DNA of 64,000 bases, taken from assembly GCA_951799445.1 (NCBI GenBank), contig OX637291.1, positions 7,566,501-7,630,500 of the forward strand. Direction: 5' to 3'. Made by a program: the position numbers and the translations under genes. The first letter of the stretch is position 1. Each line of letters starts with the position of its first letter. The DNA comes from Pseudisothecium myosuroides (taxonomy: Eukaryota; Streptophyta; Bryopsida; Hypnales; Lembophyllaceae). Shown here piece after piece: positions 1-11,540 of this stretch. The notes under the pieces are model-generated. The model had not been told where the DNA came from, searched no databases, and saw nothing but the letters and a program-made list of their open reading frames with translations.

Positions 1-93
1 TTAAAAAATTCAGTTTTGTAAAGGCAAGTTCATAAACTCTCTACCGGCTCGGATGTAAAATCGAACATTACTATTCTTTGAACAAAATCTCAC

Positions 94-509
94 CTCTCCA
101 ACGCTCTGTGTGGCTAGGCCTTCAGAGAACTGGAAACCATTCGAGGGCGCTGTGTCGCTCCCGCAAGATGACTCGTGAATGAGCGAATGTGCGGCTTGAT
201 GTTCCGTGGAGCAGTAGTAAGCAGATTTGCAATTAGGGCACTGGGTCCGTACCCGAAACCCTAAGCAAAACGCACAGATTTCCCCTACAAAGGGAGCAGA
301 GACATCTGCCGAAGCATCTGCAAAGAGTTCGGGTGACTCAGAGGCGATTCCACTTGGATCCTTCGCCGGAGATTGCAGAGATTGCACGATCGGAATTTTG
401 TGTTTGCTTTCGAACCCGCCATCCCATATCGAGAAATCGGCGAACAACCCATTGGTGTATTCGTATAATTGCCCATAATCGTTAAAGTCCTGCAAACGAT
501 CAGGCCCCT
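94..509 (-). CDS. MYND-type zinc-finger protein, internal exon (partial gene)
   Basis: Seen: an open minus-strand frame with a Cys/His cluster of spacing C-x2-C, C-x2-C, YCSTEHQ, then H and C. This is the MYND zinc-finger pattern, with His replacing the usual Cys after YCS, as in PDCD2-type fingers. MYND fingers normally bind proline-rich protein partners. The frame has no ATG at its 5' end. It is preceded by a splice-acceptor-like TTGCACAG at about 510-517, with a second possible acceptor (TTTGCAG) near 493. It is interrupted after the finger by a donor-like GTGAGA at 88-93. I read it as an internal exon of a gene that runs off the left edge. The N-terminal half is acidic and Ser/Pro-rich with no recognised domain. 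The rest of the protein, and so its role, is outside the window. Exon ends are inferred. Confidence 0.5.
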
Positions 510-739
510 GTGCAATCACGAGACACTAAGATTTGATAATTTCACTCTTCTTCTATATACATCGCATTCACTTCTTGTAATGGCCATCAAGCGATATTCA
601 ATCAGAGAACGTCTCCAACTTGACGAAATCGAACATGATGCACACACTCTCGCCTAGAAAGTGATCAATTACTGAACGAAAAAGCGCGAAAGGAGAGAGA
701 AAGGAGGTCACGAAAAAAGAAGGAAATGCGTGCCTGCAC

Positions 740-796
740 GGCACCGGTGTCGTCCAGCGACAAGTCGGCGAAAGGGGCGAGTGCTTCCTCCTCCAT
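740..796 (-). CDS. Candidate first exon of the MYND gene
   Basis: An ATG at 796-794 opens a frame starting MEEEALAPFADLSLDD. The frame reaches a possible weak donor (GTGCAG) just below 740 after 19 codons, leaving phase 0. Phase 0 is what the MYND exon needs if its acceptor is at 510. The frame stays open to 665, so the exon end is uncertain. The link to the MYND exon rests on position, phase and similar acidic composition only. Confidence 0.25.
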
Positions 797-915
797 GGGA
801 TCCTGCGTCCTTCTCAAAACTTGTTCATCACAATGAGACTTCAAACGAAAGATCAGCACAGCTTGAAAACAGAATCGAACAAGCAGATTGCGCGAAGACT
901 CTGCACGCGACTGTG

Positions 916-944
916 AACCCTAAACCCTAAAACCCTAAACCCTA
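916..944. promoter_or_regulatory. Telo-box cluster (four CCCTAAA units)
   Basis: Four near-perfect CCCTAAA units, one with an extra A. Short interstitial telomere motifs (telo-boxes, AAACCCTA) are known in plant promoters of translation and ribosome-biogenesis genes. This one lies about 120 bp upstream of the candidate ATG of the minus-strand MYND gene, so a promoter role for that gene fits. It is far too short to be a chromosome end. Confidence 0.5.
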
Positions 945-3208
945 GAAGGAGGTGGTCTTCTTCGGTTCCAATCTCGTATAGTGATCTCCGTGAGGTCAGT
1001 TCGTCCAGATCAAGCTCGCAATGGTGTGCTTCGAAACTTGCAATCTTTACACCGATCCTTGCTTTGAAACTTACAGTGCTTGGCAGTAATAATGCTTGAT
1101 CCTCATCGACTTCACAAGGGCAGTCTTTTGCGGTGAATAATTAGTTAAGATGGACATGAAGTCCCACACCATTCCAACATTGGAAGCGCTTAACGTGGAA
1201 CATTTCGACTCCGAAACTACTCTGGAAACCCTCAATTGATGTATACAAGACTCTTGACGGCTTTGTTCTGTGGTGCCTTCCGAGAGCTTGAGGTAGCACA
1301 CGAAGAGGCATGCGGCTGGAGAAGAGAGAGGCAACAGCGGGAGTGAAGGAGAAAGAAGTGGTAGACAGAAGACGAAAGTCAGGGGGAGAATTGAAGTCAG
1401 GGGGAGAATTGCACCGGAGGAATCGTCAAACCCCCAAACCCGAATATTCTCTTCGTCACACCAGTCGTCGTCAGTTCGTCGAATTGGAATTCATCCTTTC
1501 AGAATCGCAGACGTGCCTGCTCGGATTCATAGCTGAAACGTTTTTATTATGTGCTCGCTTGCCTAGTTCCGTGTCGCGTAGTAGTACGCCACTCCTGCTC
1601 CGTTGCTGGTTCTTCCGTGGCAATGGCCCATCTTGACACGACTGTGCCTTCGCCAGGCCGCGCTCCTCTTCCTTACTGCCACAAGAAGGATTTGAGCATT
1701 TCTACCAACTTGTAGGAGTGTGGTTGGATTGGGAGGTCACTCACTTCAGCTCATGGGAGAGTTCACTGTAGGAGCAAGAGCCAAACTATCCTGATTCTTG
1801 AGATGAAATTGTTTGTAGTCAATGTCTGATAATTCCGTATGCCAACATTCTAAGTAGGATGTTGTCGATCAATGTCGAAGGAATAACAGGCAGCCCCATT
1901 TTATATAAAGATTAGTAATTATTGAGATTTTGCTCTCACCCGAACTTCCTAATTGAAGTCCTACGATGCGTACTGGACGAATGAGTTGCTTTTGGTCCCA
2001 TTCAGCATTCAGTTAAAAACACCCATGGGGGAAATTGCTTCTTGTTCTAGGATCTCGAGATCTGAATCCCAACATTGCACAAAACGGGGGGACAACACAG
2101 ACATGCAGAACAACTGGCAGAGGGAGCAGTGAAAGCTTGACAATACAAAGAGCAAGAGCAATAGATGAAGCCCTCTGATAATTGTATTGAAGTTCAGATA
2201 ATAGCCATCCAGTGTTCCTATGAGCTGTGCACTGTCCACAAAACAACTTCACTCACCAGTTCGAAAAAACTTCATCTGGTCTTCCGGTCGTCAGAAAACC
2301 TTATTACTGCTCAACATCTACTGTACAGACATTATATACTGAATGTATGCAGCAATCAGGACCATGAAAATGCTTCCATGCTCTTGCAAAGAACTCACAA
2401 GACTATAAACATGTCTTGAGCATCCAAAATATAGAGCCCTAGCCAAATTAACTATTCTCGATCCACTCCACGAGGTGTGAAGCACGAGCTTCCAATAAGG
2501 AAAAACTCCAGAACGTCTCCAACTCGAAGCTTGTTAGCAACACGGAAAGCTTCCCACAAACGGTGAGCTTTTCCTCTTCTTCATCGAATGTCCTCTTTGC
2601 CTTCACCATGCAGATGGCCTTGTTGGGATCTCTCAGTTGCAGGTCATTGCATTCAAGCATGTTGCCATGGAGCTCTCAGAAGCGTTCAGGAACAGCCTGC
2701 CATCAAGATATACAACACAATTTGTTAATAATTTGAATCAATTTGGAATCAATAAGTGCACAATACTACTAATAACAATGGCCCTAATGAATGAAGAGTG
2801 AGTAAGTTGGAGGTAGTTCCACAAACCATGCCTTGTGGACATGGGCGGGCTGAAGGCTACCTCTTGCTGCCTCCCCAAGCAGGTAGACATGTTGAAGGGG
2901 AAAATGATTTACCAAGCTTAAATGCCAGAGTGTGGGATGAGGGGTGGATATGGTCAAAAAAATGAGGACAAGGTGGTGCTTCCTTGCACACCCTGCACAA
3001 AACTGGTGCGTGGTCTGCATTCCACCAAAGCAAAGTATTTCTAAACCATTTGGCGGAGGACTTGTTGTTGTCCTCGTCCTCAATGTCCATGTTGTCCTTG
3101 TCGCTGGCATTGTTGGCATCTGGGTGGACTCAATAGGTGCTCTACCAATAACCACCTGGAACTACGAAAAGTTGATCAGCTGAAGGTGAGGATGTCGCCA
3201 ACTTTGAT
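945..3208. other. Intergenic, no recognised gene
   Basis: Moderate-GC sequence with several short open frames in both strands. Two minus-strand frames have protein-like composition: 2448-2660 (ATG start, acidic middle) and 2857-3090 (contains CRVCKEAPPCPHFF). Neither matches a family I know and neither has a clear exon partner. They could be exons of an uncharacterised or decayed gene, or part of a non-coding transcript. Nothing else is supportable. Confidence 0.3.
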
Positions 3209-3315
3209 GTGGTTGTACAGGAATCAAAGCCTCGAGTCTTTGCGTATGGGCCTGGTGGGTGGAAAACTTTCTTGATGTACGCAGAGACTTGAGGCTTTGA
3301 CTCCTGTTCAAACAC
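3209..3315 (+). ncRNA. Candidate MIRNA-type hairpin precursor
   Basis: The arms 3217-3247 and 3277-3307 pair over 31 positions with one A-C mismatch and three G-U wobbles, around a loop of about 29 nt. Pairing continues outward for roughly seven more positions with one mismatch. Stem length, lack of bulges and loop size fit a plant MIRNA precursor or a young inverted duplication. The three G-U pairs exist only if the plus strand is transcribed; on the minus strand they become A-C mismatches. That argues for plus-strand RNA under selection. I do not recognise the mature sequence as a conserved plant miRNA family. A 21-nt guide starting with U could begin at 3224 on the 5' arm. Expression is unproven. 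Confidence 0.5.
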
Positions 3316-4195
3316 TCAGTCTTCTGTTAATCAGCTTGATCATCAAAATGGAAGCAACTGGAGATATGATTGAGCATTGCAAGAGAATAGTAAGTAGTTT
3401 CCAATGGATTCAATAAAATCTTTCTTGAGCAAGACATGCTCAAGTGGAACAGTCCAGCTAGCTAGTGCTTGTTCATTCCTTTGATTACCAAGGCAGGAGA
3501 TGAACGCATCAATCAATGCAAGCATGGGTAAATAACAACTAGATTGCTTCAAAGAGTTTACAAAACCAGTGATCAACTTAAAACTTCTCAGGACTTGGTG
3601 AACTCTGAGGTTGTTCAGTTTGATCATCAAGGTATGAGGAATGGAGCATGGCAAGATTGAACAAAATATCTAAGCAGTAAGCAGTAACAACATTGTGCTG
3701 AAGGATAGGAAAACTCTCCCTCAGGTGGAGACTCCTGTCCAATAGTCCAGCAAGTTTGCAAACCCGTTTGATCATCAAGCTCTAAGCTAGTGGAGCATCA
3801 TACATACGTGCATTGCAAGGAAAAAACACTATTAAAGCAGTTTCAGATGACACGTTACATTCTCCTGAAAGAAAAGAGCTACCCAACCATCTGCTTGCAA
3901 ACATACCAGAGAGTAGGCGAATGGCCCTTGCACCACCTGGGTGGCCATGGACTTGGAAACGAGCTTGTAAAAGAAAAAAGTGTCCGTTACTCCAGTAGAG
4001 ACATGTTAAACATTTTTGTGTCAAACTGCTTGCGGGACTCTTCGGCACTCCACGAACAATTCGACACGAGAATGTGTAACATGCAGCAAAGGAAAAGAAT
4101 ATGCTCTGTGCACTTGTCCGCAAAACAAATGACGCTTTGAAAGTGCTCTATTTTGTGGACTGAAATTTCAAGAAACTGTTCAGTACAAACGTCAA
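3316..4195. other. Intergenic with a repeated TTGATCATCAA motif
   Basis: The motif TTGATCATCAA, or close to it, recurs near 3338, 3620 and 3770, with partly similar sequence following each copy (GGAGCATnnnA and related). This suggests an old tandem duplication of about 150-280 bp. Open frames here are short and unrecognised. Confidence 0.25.
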
Positions 4196-4460
4196 GTCAT
4201 CTCAAGTCTACTTCAGTGTTATAATATCCATGTTGTTGTATAGGGAGATAACATACAATAACATGGATACTACAGCACCGAAGAGGACTCAAGATGACGG
4301 ACGGGAAATAATAGAAAGGACTCAAGTACCATTTCAGGACTCGAGATGACAAACGGAAAATGGGAACGCAACTTGGAATGGCGCTCTGTGCATTTCTACG
4401 TAACACAGAGGAAGCTCCGAAAGTGCTCTAGTCGATTGACTACAAGTTCAAGAAATCCAT
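4085..4460. repeat. Diverged direct duplication flanking the hairpin
   Basis: The stretch containing GCTCTGTGCA and GAAAGTGCTCTA near 4100-4152 recurs about 280 bp downstream (4382-4433), again followed by a TTCAAGAAA block. GGACTCAAGATGAC at 4285-4298 also recurs as GGACTCGAGATGAC at 4342-4355. This is a local segmental duplication that includes one hairpin arm. Confidence 0.4.
4196..4298 (-). ncRNA. Long imperfect hairpin, possible small-RNA source
   Basis: Sequence from 4196 pairs with sequence ending at 4298 for about 46 positions around a loop of about 11 nt. Most deviations are G-U wobbles if the minus strand is transcribed (about six) but A-C mismatches if the plus strand is, so the compensations favour minus-strand RNA. 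It could be a MIRNA-like precursor or a small inverted-repeat element. No known miRNA is recognised. Confidence 0.3.
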
Positions 4461-5936
4461 CACCATAAAGATCCAGCACGTATCTGCTGAAACCTGTAGA
4501 AACACATAGTTTCAACAACAGGGATGCTCTAAAAATACTCACTCACAACATTGCCCAAGCGAACACTCAGACATGCACACCTCCACAACTTCCTCTGGCC
4601 TTGCAGCTCTGAAATCTAGCTCAGAACAAGGCGGCAACGTAACAGGAATTGAATCTGCTCGACTAGCTCACACAGAATAGAACTCAAAGAGGGTGAGCAT
4701 CAATTTATGTTCGGAAGCACAGATAGATGAAGGATGAGTCGATGAGCAATTTTACCACCAATTCCGCAGCAACTCGTCGAGGAGGATGAACGTTACGTAC
4801 CTGACCTGCAAAGAGAAGACGTCACTGTGATTGTTGCAGACTCGAAAGGAACTCGAAGCACAGGACCCGTGAGTGTCCAAACTGCCTGTCAGCCTTGTCG
4901 CAGCACGTCGCTGGTCAAAGGCGACATGACACCGTCGGTGACTTGTTGTGTTTCTCAAGCAAGCTTTAGCTTTTGTTTCTCAGCCTGGCACTCGCAGGAG
5001 GACACGGACTTCACATGCAGACGATTGCCACCTTGAAATGCAGGATGCCTGTAGCTTAATCTATAGGGACATTACGGAAGAGTAACTTGGGGTATGCCCC
5101 CTGTGGCTCACCTTGCCCTTTGCAGGTTAGTTTGTCTTAGGGTAAGCTTAGATTAGCTTTTTATCTGCGCAGGGCCAAGTCACAGTAACCTGCATGCCTT
5201 AATATAGGATTAATCCATAGTATCTAGTTTCAAGGCTCTTTTTTCATTAAAACACTCAAAACTATCATTTCTATTACAAAGAGCAAAAAATTGTACTACT
5301 TGTTTTTTTTCCATATTTAACCATGGAATCCTTTTGCATTGGACTAGTATAAATATAGGGAAGTTACTTTAGAAATTTTACCACATTGATTGCGAGATAT
5401 TTACATTTAAAGTAAAGAAATTATTTAGTTTTTTAAGCATGTTTTTTATTAGATTATTTTACTTTGAATCTTCTTAACTTAGAATTTTGGACTAAATGTT
5501 TTGATTTTAATATTTATGTTGAAGATTTGAATTGAAAGTCTAGGATATAAATATGGAAAAAAAAAAACTTGCGATTTTCATTCTTTAAAACATTGTTCAT
5601 CAAAGTTGGTATGAAACTGAAGGAAAAAATAAAATTTTGTTCATAGGTTTTGTCAGGGATGGACTCCGGACAACATTGAGGGTGTTTTAGATAAGAATCT
5701 TGACAAAGGAACAAGCCATGATATCTTTACTAAAAACACAAGATGTATTCAAAAGAACAAAAGTACATAGGACAAGGCTTCAGATCAAGAACTAAGGCTA
5801 AGTGCTATGAACTAAACATTATAATGAGTTGTCGAGATTGAAGAACGTCTCAATCTTGACTCAATCTTGACTGTTATATATATTAGAGGATCTTAAGATT
5901 CTTTGTCAAGCTTGAAAGTCGCTTGAGAAACTTACA
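4461..5936. other. Intergenic, grading into AT-rich DNA
   Basis: No gene is supported. GC content falls sharply after about 5200, where the AT-rich repeat region begins. Short open frames near 4752-5036 lack family resemblance and splice context. Confidence 0.4.
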
Positions 5937-6195
5937 AGAGGTTCTAGGAGGTTCTATGAGATTTCACAAGGTTCTACGAGATTCTATGAGATTCCACGAG
6001 GTTCTATAAGATTCCACAAGGTTTCATGAGATTCCATGAGGTTTTAGTGGATTCCACGAGATTTCATCAGATTTCATGAGTTTCCATGAGATTCCACAAG
6101 GTTCCAAGAGCTTCTACATGGTTCTATGAGATTTCGTGAGGTTCCATGAGATTCTACAAGGTTCCAAGAGCTTCTACAAGGTTCTATGAGCTTGG
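5937..6195. repeat. 10-bp minisatellite, about 26 units
   Basis: A degenerate unit of about AGRTTCYAYR repeats in strict 10-bp register from about 5937 to 6195. A looser Lys/Ser-codon-like AGCTTC block follows to about 6280. The unit length is not a multiple of three and no open frame spans it, so it is non-coding. The period is close to one DNA helical turn. Confidence 0.75.
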
Positions 6196-6306
6196 AAGCT
6201 ACTTGAAAAGCTTCTACAAACTTGGGAGCCACTTGAGCGGCTCCCACCAAGGGGAAAACTTCTTAAGAAGCTTCCGCCATCTTTATGCATATGTGACAGC
6301 TTTAGG

Positions 6307-6700
6307 ATGGAATTGAAACACACTATTTACAACGCTGAGATTGCTTTAGTAAGGATATTGAACCTTGTAGAATTTATTTTTTTGAAAATTGTGAAAACTG
6401 AGTTCAAATAGAAATTCAATATGCTCTTTTTTTTTAAAGTTTCTATAATTGCCCAATGAATAAGAAGCTCTATAATTTTTACATCACTAATGCAAATGGA
6501 ATGAATCAAAGCTTACATGTAGACAAAAAATGTAATCTATGAGAATATTTGAAAAAAAATCATTTCAAATTTTTGTGAGTTTTTTATGTTACCCGGTCTC
6601 TCAATTCTAAATTTATTGTAGTGCATAATTTTTTTTCATAAGTATTGATTGAAATAAAAATTACATTTTCAAAAAGCTAATTTGAATGTCATTTTAGCAT
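6307..6700 (+). repeat. Degraded copy of the 0.93-kb CCCCTAAA element
   Basis: Shares ordered blocks with the internal part of the elements at 19891-20809 and 32991-33917: GATGGAATT followed by an AACGNTGAGATTG block, then GAATGAATCAAAGCTT, then a CCCGGT/TGATTGAAA block and AAAGCTAATTTGA. Both termini are missing, so it is a relic. Confidence 0.55.
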
Positions 6701-7469
6701 TTCTGCCTTATTATGCTCAAAATATGATACTATATAAATAAAATACGTGGTCGTTTTGCAACTTCACAAATGCGTAGGAGGTGCAATAATTATCAATAAT
6801 GGGAGCATTATGTATAATTGGACTTGTCTCAATATGAATACAAGATTTGTCACTATTTGAGTTTTGCACCTTCTATATCAAATACAATAAAAACACTATG
6901 TTGCAACTCAAATTGGTCTTTTGAGACCTAGAAGGGCGGTTCACTTCTATACGATAGACTTGGCCTAATAGTGTAGTTTTTAGAGAATCTTCAAGAAAAT
7001 TCCTCTAATGCAAGACTAAATGATTGTGAACTTCTTTGGTATCATTCTCCTTGTCTTGACAAGATGCATCTATCAATCTAACTCTTGAATTTTGAATCAC
7101 AATTTGAACTTGTAGTTTTTATATTGGAAAGTTGGATAAAAAATTTGAATAGTGGATTTTGAGGTTGCCCATGGCCTTATGGAGGTGGAAGCTCATCATT
7201 GATTGGTGATTTGAATAAGCTAGAAGATGCCCATTTAAGGAAGATTTTGAAATCAAAGTTTGGATAGCCCTCCCCAAATCTCAAATGTGGTTTAATTCCT
7301 AGATCCTTACCCCTAAATCTATTAAACTCCAAACCGTCAATCTTGTTACATTTTGTTTTGAGTTTTTCCAAAGAAGAATGTGGAGTTATGCCCCTTTGGA
7401 AGAATGTTGAGATGTTAAGTATGTTTATGAGGATGTTGAGCACTTTAAAAATAAATATTTAAATAAACT
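6701..7469. other. AT-rich non-coding
   Basis: No gene, RNA or intact element is recognised. An open minus-strand frame at 7177-7443 is short and low-complexity. Confidence 0.4.
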
Positions 7470-7587
7470 GGATGTTAGATTGTACGTTATTATTGACATA
7501 AAAATGTAAGGTGTTTAATTTGACGTCCACTAAAATCCGTCTCCTAAAATCCATAATCATCACCTAAAACGCGGGTTTCTTATAGTG
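7470..7587. mobile_element. Right-half copy of the CACTATAAGAAA MITE
   Basis: Matches the right half of the MITE at 48867-49104, from just past that element's palindrome centre to its terminus. Shared blocks include ACGTTATTATTGACATAAAA, ACGTCCACTAAAATCCGTCT and the terminal GGGTTTCTTATAGTG. The left half is absent. Confidence 0.7.
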
Positions 7588-8989
7588 GCAGTCGCAAAAA
7601 AACTAAATTTGACTGAAAAGTGACAACAATTTGACTGAAAAGCAACTGCAATTCAACTAGAAAGCAATTGTAATTGTACAATGATTTTGATTTTTCTAAT
7701 TGTCTTATGTCAATTGCCCCATGTTAATGACTAAAGTACCATTAGGTAAGGCATATAACACTAGTACATTGTTGTACTTTTATATATTGAATTTTATTAA
7801 TAGAATTCTAAAAAAATTCTAATTTGTTCATTTCTACAATTTATAGATTTCTACAATTTGTAGAATTTTAAAATCTATAGATTTCTACAAATTATAGAAA
7901 TCTAAAAATAATTAAAATCTAAGGTTTTTTTAAAACCTTATGAAATTGTCATTAGAAGGGATTTGGGGCGAAGAAAGGGCCATTTCAGACTTGTTCTCCA
8001 ATCTGTCCCCATGCTGTGAACAGTGGCATGGGCTGTCAGAAAAATATATTTAAAAAAATAATAATAATAATTGCAAATCTCATTTTTAGATTTTTTAAAA
8101 AAAAATTAAATTAAATTTTTAACCCTGATGTGGCCAAAGTTCGGCCATGTCACCCTGCAGTGGCACGATTCCAACAGTCAGGAACTCACCAAAGCTTATA
8201 GGAGAACTTGTGGGAACTCGTGGTCCTTTAGAAGGCCCAAATTCTCTCTAATGAATGTTTCCTAAACAAGTGAAATCTATTACATACCAATATTTAGATT
8301 TACTTTTTGTAAATCTCAATAATTTTTGTAAATTCAAATATTGGTATTTAAAAACTTTCGAAATCTCTTCAAATTATTGAGATCTACAAAAAATTTCAAT
8401 GAATAGAGTTTTGACCCTCATTCTGTCAATGCGGTGCTTGGCAAGCTTTATTCAACATTGAAATGGATCTAGTAGGTTAAAATGGACACTTTATAAAAAA
8501 TTTACTATAGTAAAGTTAGACTTCTATATTAAATTGGAATTGAAAAAAAATTGTCTGACTTCTATGTTGATTATCTTTCTATGTAAGTAGGAAAAAACTA
8601 AAATTTAAGAGTAGCTTTGTCTTGATGTCATACTTAAAGCAACCCAAAATACAAATCCAATGTTAAATTGAATTAGTATACTAGAAGTTGGAAATTTGTA
8701 TCCTCCACTTTTCATGAGCCTCTTCCTAAAGTCTTGACTAGCCAACTATTCTAATTATCTTCTCGCAAATATTGCATACTTCCATGTAGAATTTTGAAAA
8801 ATCTTTTGTCTTTTTTGCAAAGTTTGACCGATTTTTGTACATATAAGACTATCCAATACTGTGGAGAAAATATAGATGTCTTGTGATATATGGATGAATT
8901 TTAGAACCCTTATTGTACAAACAAATTTGAAAAACGACTAAGGATTTGGTAAAGGATACTTGCTTATAAATATCAAGAAGCTTGACAAG
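7588..8989. other. AT-rich non-coding with small palindromes
   Basis: The 7820-7915 stretch is a cluster of short inverted repeats built on ATTTCTACAAATT and TAGAAATCTA. No coding potential is recognised in the rest. Confidence 0.4.
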
Positions 8990-9745
8990 AAATATATTAA
9001 CAATGATTGATACAAGTGTTCTCACTTGCACATTTGAGTGAGATCTCTCAATTATAATCAAAGGGTAGGTTTGGTAAAGGATAAGACTATTTGTACTCTT
9101 AGCTTTCACTTCATTAAAAAATGCACTATGAGATCACCTCCGCTTTCAAAGGTCTCAATCTTTTCACCTGACAACTCCTAGGAAGTTAAAAGACTATACC
9201 AACAATGATTGATTTGAGGTATTTTCACTTGTGCATGTTGAGATCCCTCGATCCTAGCTGTAATTAGATTTAGTACATGATAAGATAGGTAGTACTCTTA
9301 CCCATTACCTTCTTCAAAAAGTACAATACTAAATCACATGTTGCTTTCAAAAGTCTCAAATCTTCTCACCTGGTCCAAACAATTCTTAGGATGTTAGAAG
9401 GCTCTACCTATTGTGATTGATTTGAAGTGTTTTCTTATGTGCATGTCGAGATCTCTTAATTCTAGTTGGAATTAGATTCAATAGAATATAAGATAGTTAA
9501 TACTCTTAACTTTTACCTACTTTAAAAAATGCACTACTAATTAAATCACTTTTTCACCTTCTTTAAAAGGTCTCAATCTTCTCACATGACAATTATTTGA
9601 AAGCTAAAGGACTATACTATCGATAATTGATACAAAGTATTTTCACACATGCACATTTGAAATCTCTTGATCCTAGATGGAGGATTGGTACAAGAGAAGA
9701 TCAATTGTACTTTTACCTTTCACTTCAAAAAGTGCCACTTTGAGA
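8990..9745. repeat. Tandem repeat of about 205-210 bp, four diverged copies
   Basis: The anchor AATGATTGAT or a variant occurs near 9004, 9206, 9414 and 9625. Each is followed in order by a TTTTCAC block, a GAGATCTCT block, a GGTACTCTTA-like block and an AAAAAGTGCAC-like block. Copies are perhaps 70 percent alike, so the array is old. No coding frame is conserved. Confidence 0.65.
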
Positions 9746-11540
9746 TCAAGAGCTTTTCAAATTAGTTTATTGAAGAATAATTATTCTTTTCAATTTGATT
9801 TGATGAAGATGTTGAAAATTGGACAATCATTGCATATAAGACAAAAGAATTTCTAAAAGTCTATATGGAAGTCTATATAGTCACTCAATCTATCATTACC
9901 TCAATTAAAAAATTGAAGCTAGACATCCTAGTTTAGTTTTGTACTTATTTTTATCAAAATCCAAGAATTAAAATACCAATATCAATTCAACTTGTTAACA
10001 AAAGATGTAGAATAATTTGTATCCTTGCCAATAGCTATACACATATCCACCATATCTATACAAATGAATCCTATATCCCCTATTTGTAGCCATATCCAAC
10101 CCAATTGGTTCTCCACCACATTGTTGAATTTTTCACTTTTAATATTTTGTATCCTCCTAGGTAGTCAATTTTTTCAAGTGATTAGTTGGTGTTTTGAGGG
10201 GACTAGACAGTGTGCAGATATTTGTAGGAAGAAGATTATAATAGCTGGTTGATCAAAGCTTTAGAGAGTGGTGCATAGAAAACGGGAGAGGCAAGTCTTT
10301 GACTTCCAAGAAACTTACTAATTTTAAAACCTAGTTGAAACCTTATTATGTTGTTGAATTTTTTAAATTTTAATATTTTGTACCCTTTTGGCTAGCTCAT
10401 TTTCTAAAATGGTTTTGTAGGGAGTGATTTGAAGAGATAGGCTAGTGTGCAAATACTTGCAAGAGTAGTTGGTTGGTTAAAATTTTATTCCTAATGATCC
10501 AAGGGAAGGGGGGGGGTACTTTTAAAATGAACCAAAATTGCCAAGAACATGAGCATTTTCTTTACTCATTTTTTCTTGAGATTAAATTGTATATAACCAT
10601 AGGATCTTGAAATTTACATTGAAAGTGAGCACCCTTAAAGTTAAGACTATTTGACTACATGGTTTAGAAGATATTTGAAGAGTTGAAGTTTTATTTGGGT
10701 CAATGGAAATACAAGGCAGAGCACTTTGAAGGAGCATATATTTGTGAAAATATTTTAAAATGGCACTTACTTGTACTCAATAAAAGATAAGAGAGTTACA
10801 AATGTATATGTAAAATTTCATAACATTCCAAGCATTTTTCAATTCATGGTGGAGTTTGCAATGCACAGTGGTCAGTTAAATGAGAGTAGTGTTTGTAAGA
10901 AAAAAAAGAATGGAATACTTGTCTTTTCCTTGAACTCCTTAGATTTGCCCTTTTCAAGATGGATCTGACCATTTTTGGGTGGGCAAGAATCACTTTGGTT
11001 GGCTGGCTTTATAGTCCATGCCTAAAACGACCCCCCCAAAATGAGCTATAAACTATACTACACCACTTAACTTTGAAATATTCCGCAAGGCAAAGTTTAA
11101 CTTGAAATTTGATGAAACTACCACCATTGAATTCATAACATAGTCTATTTTTCATTAATAATTTTATTTTTGAAAAAACTCAGTATTTGAGAATGGGCAG
11201 CTCAAAAAAGAGGGAAAGCGACTAGAAAATGGTTGCTTGGGTTGTTAGGGGTTAAAGAGAGGCTTATAAAAGTGGAGGAAACAAGTTTCCAACATTGGAT
11301 TTGAACTTTATGGTTGCTTTTAGTGTGACAAAAAGACAAAGCTATTTCTAAAATTTGTTTATTTTCCTTCCTACACAAAAGTTTACACAACATGGAAGTT
11401 GACAACAGGAAATCCAATTCCTGAGAACTTGAAAAGTTGTTTACACAATATGGAAATCTGCTAAGAGCAATCTGGAAAAATTGAAGAGCTCTTAAGGTAG
11501 TTAGCTCTAAAAGTGACCATTTAAGAGCTGATTGCCTATT
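9746..11540. other. AT-rich non-coding
   Basis: No recognised gene. The sequence around 10100-10260 is partly repeated around 10340-10480 (ATGTTGTTGAATTTTT followed by a TAATATTTTGTA block), another old local duplication. Confidence 0.4.

Noticed and set aside
10..519. MYND frame as a complete 169-codon gene
   Set aside because: The frame has no ATG at its 5' end (it opens with GTG) and is bounded by splice-like sites, so I treat it as an internal exon.
916..944. Chromosome end or degenerate telomere
   Set aside because: Only four units, with ordinary gene-bearing sequence on both sides.
5937..6195. Heat-shock-element array
   Set aside because: The unit has GAG and TTC one base apart in a 10-bp period; the heat-shock element needs GAA and TTC two bases apart in 5-bp modules.
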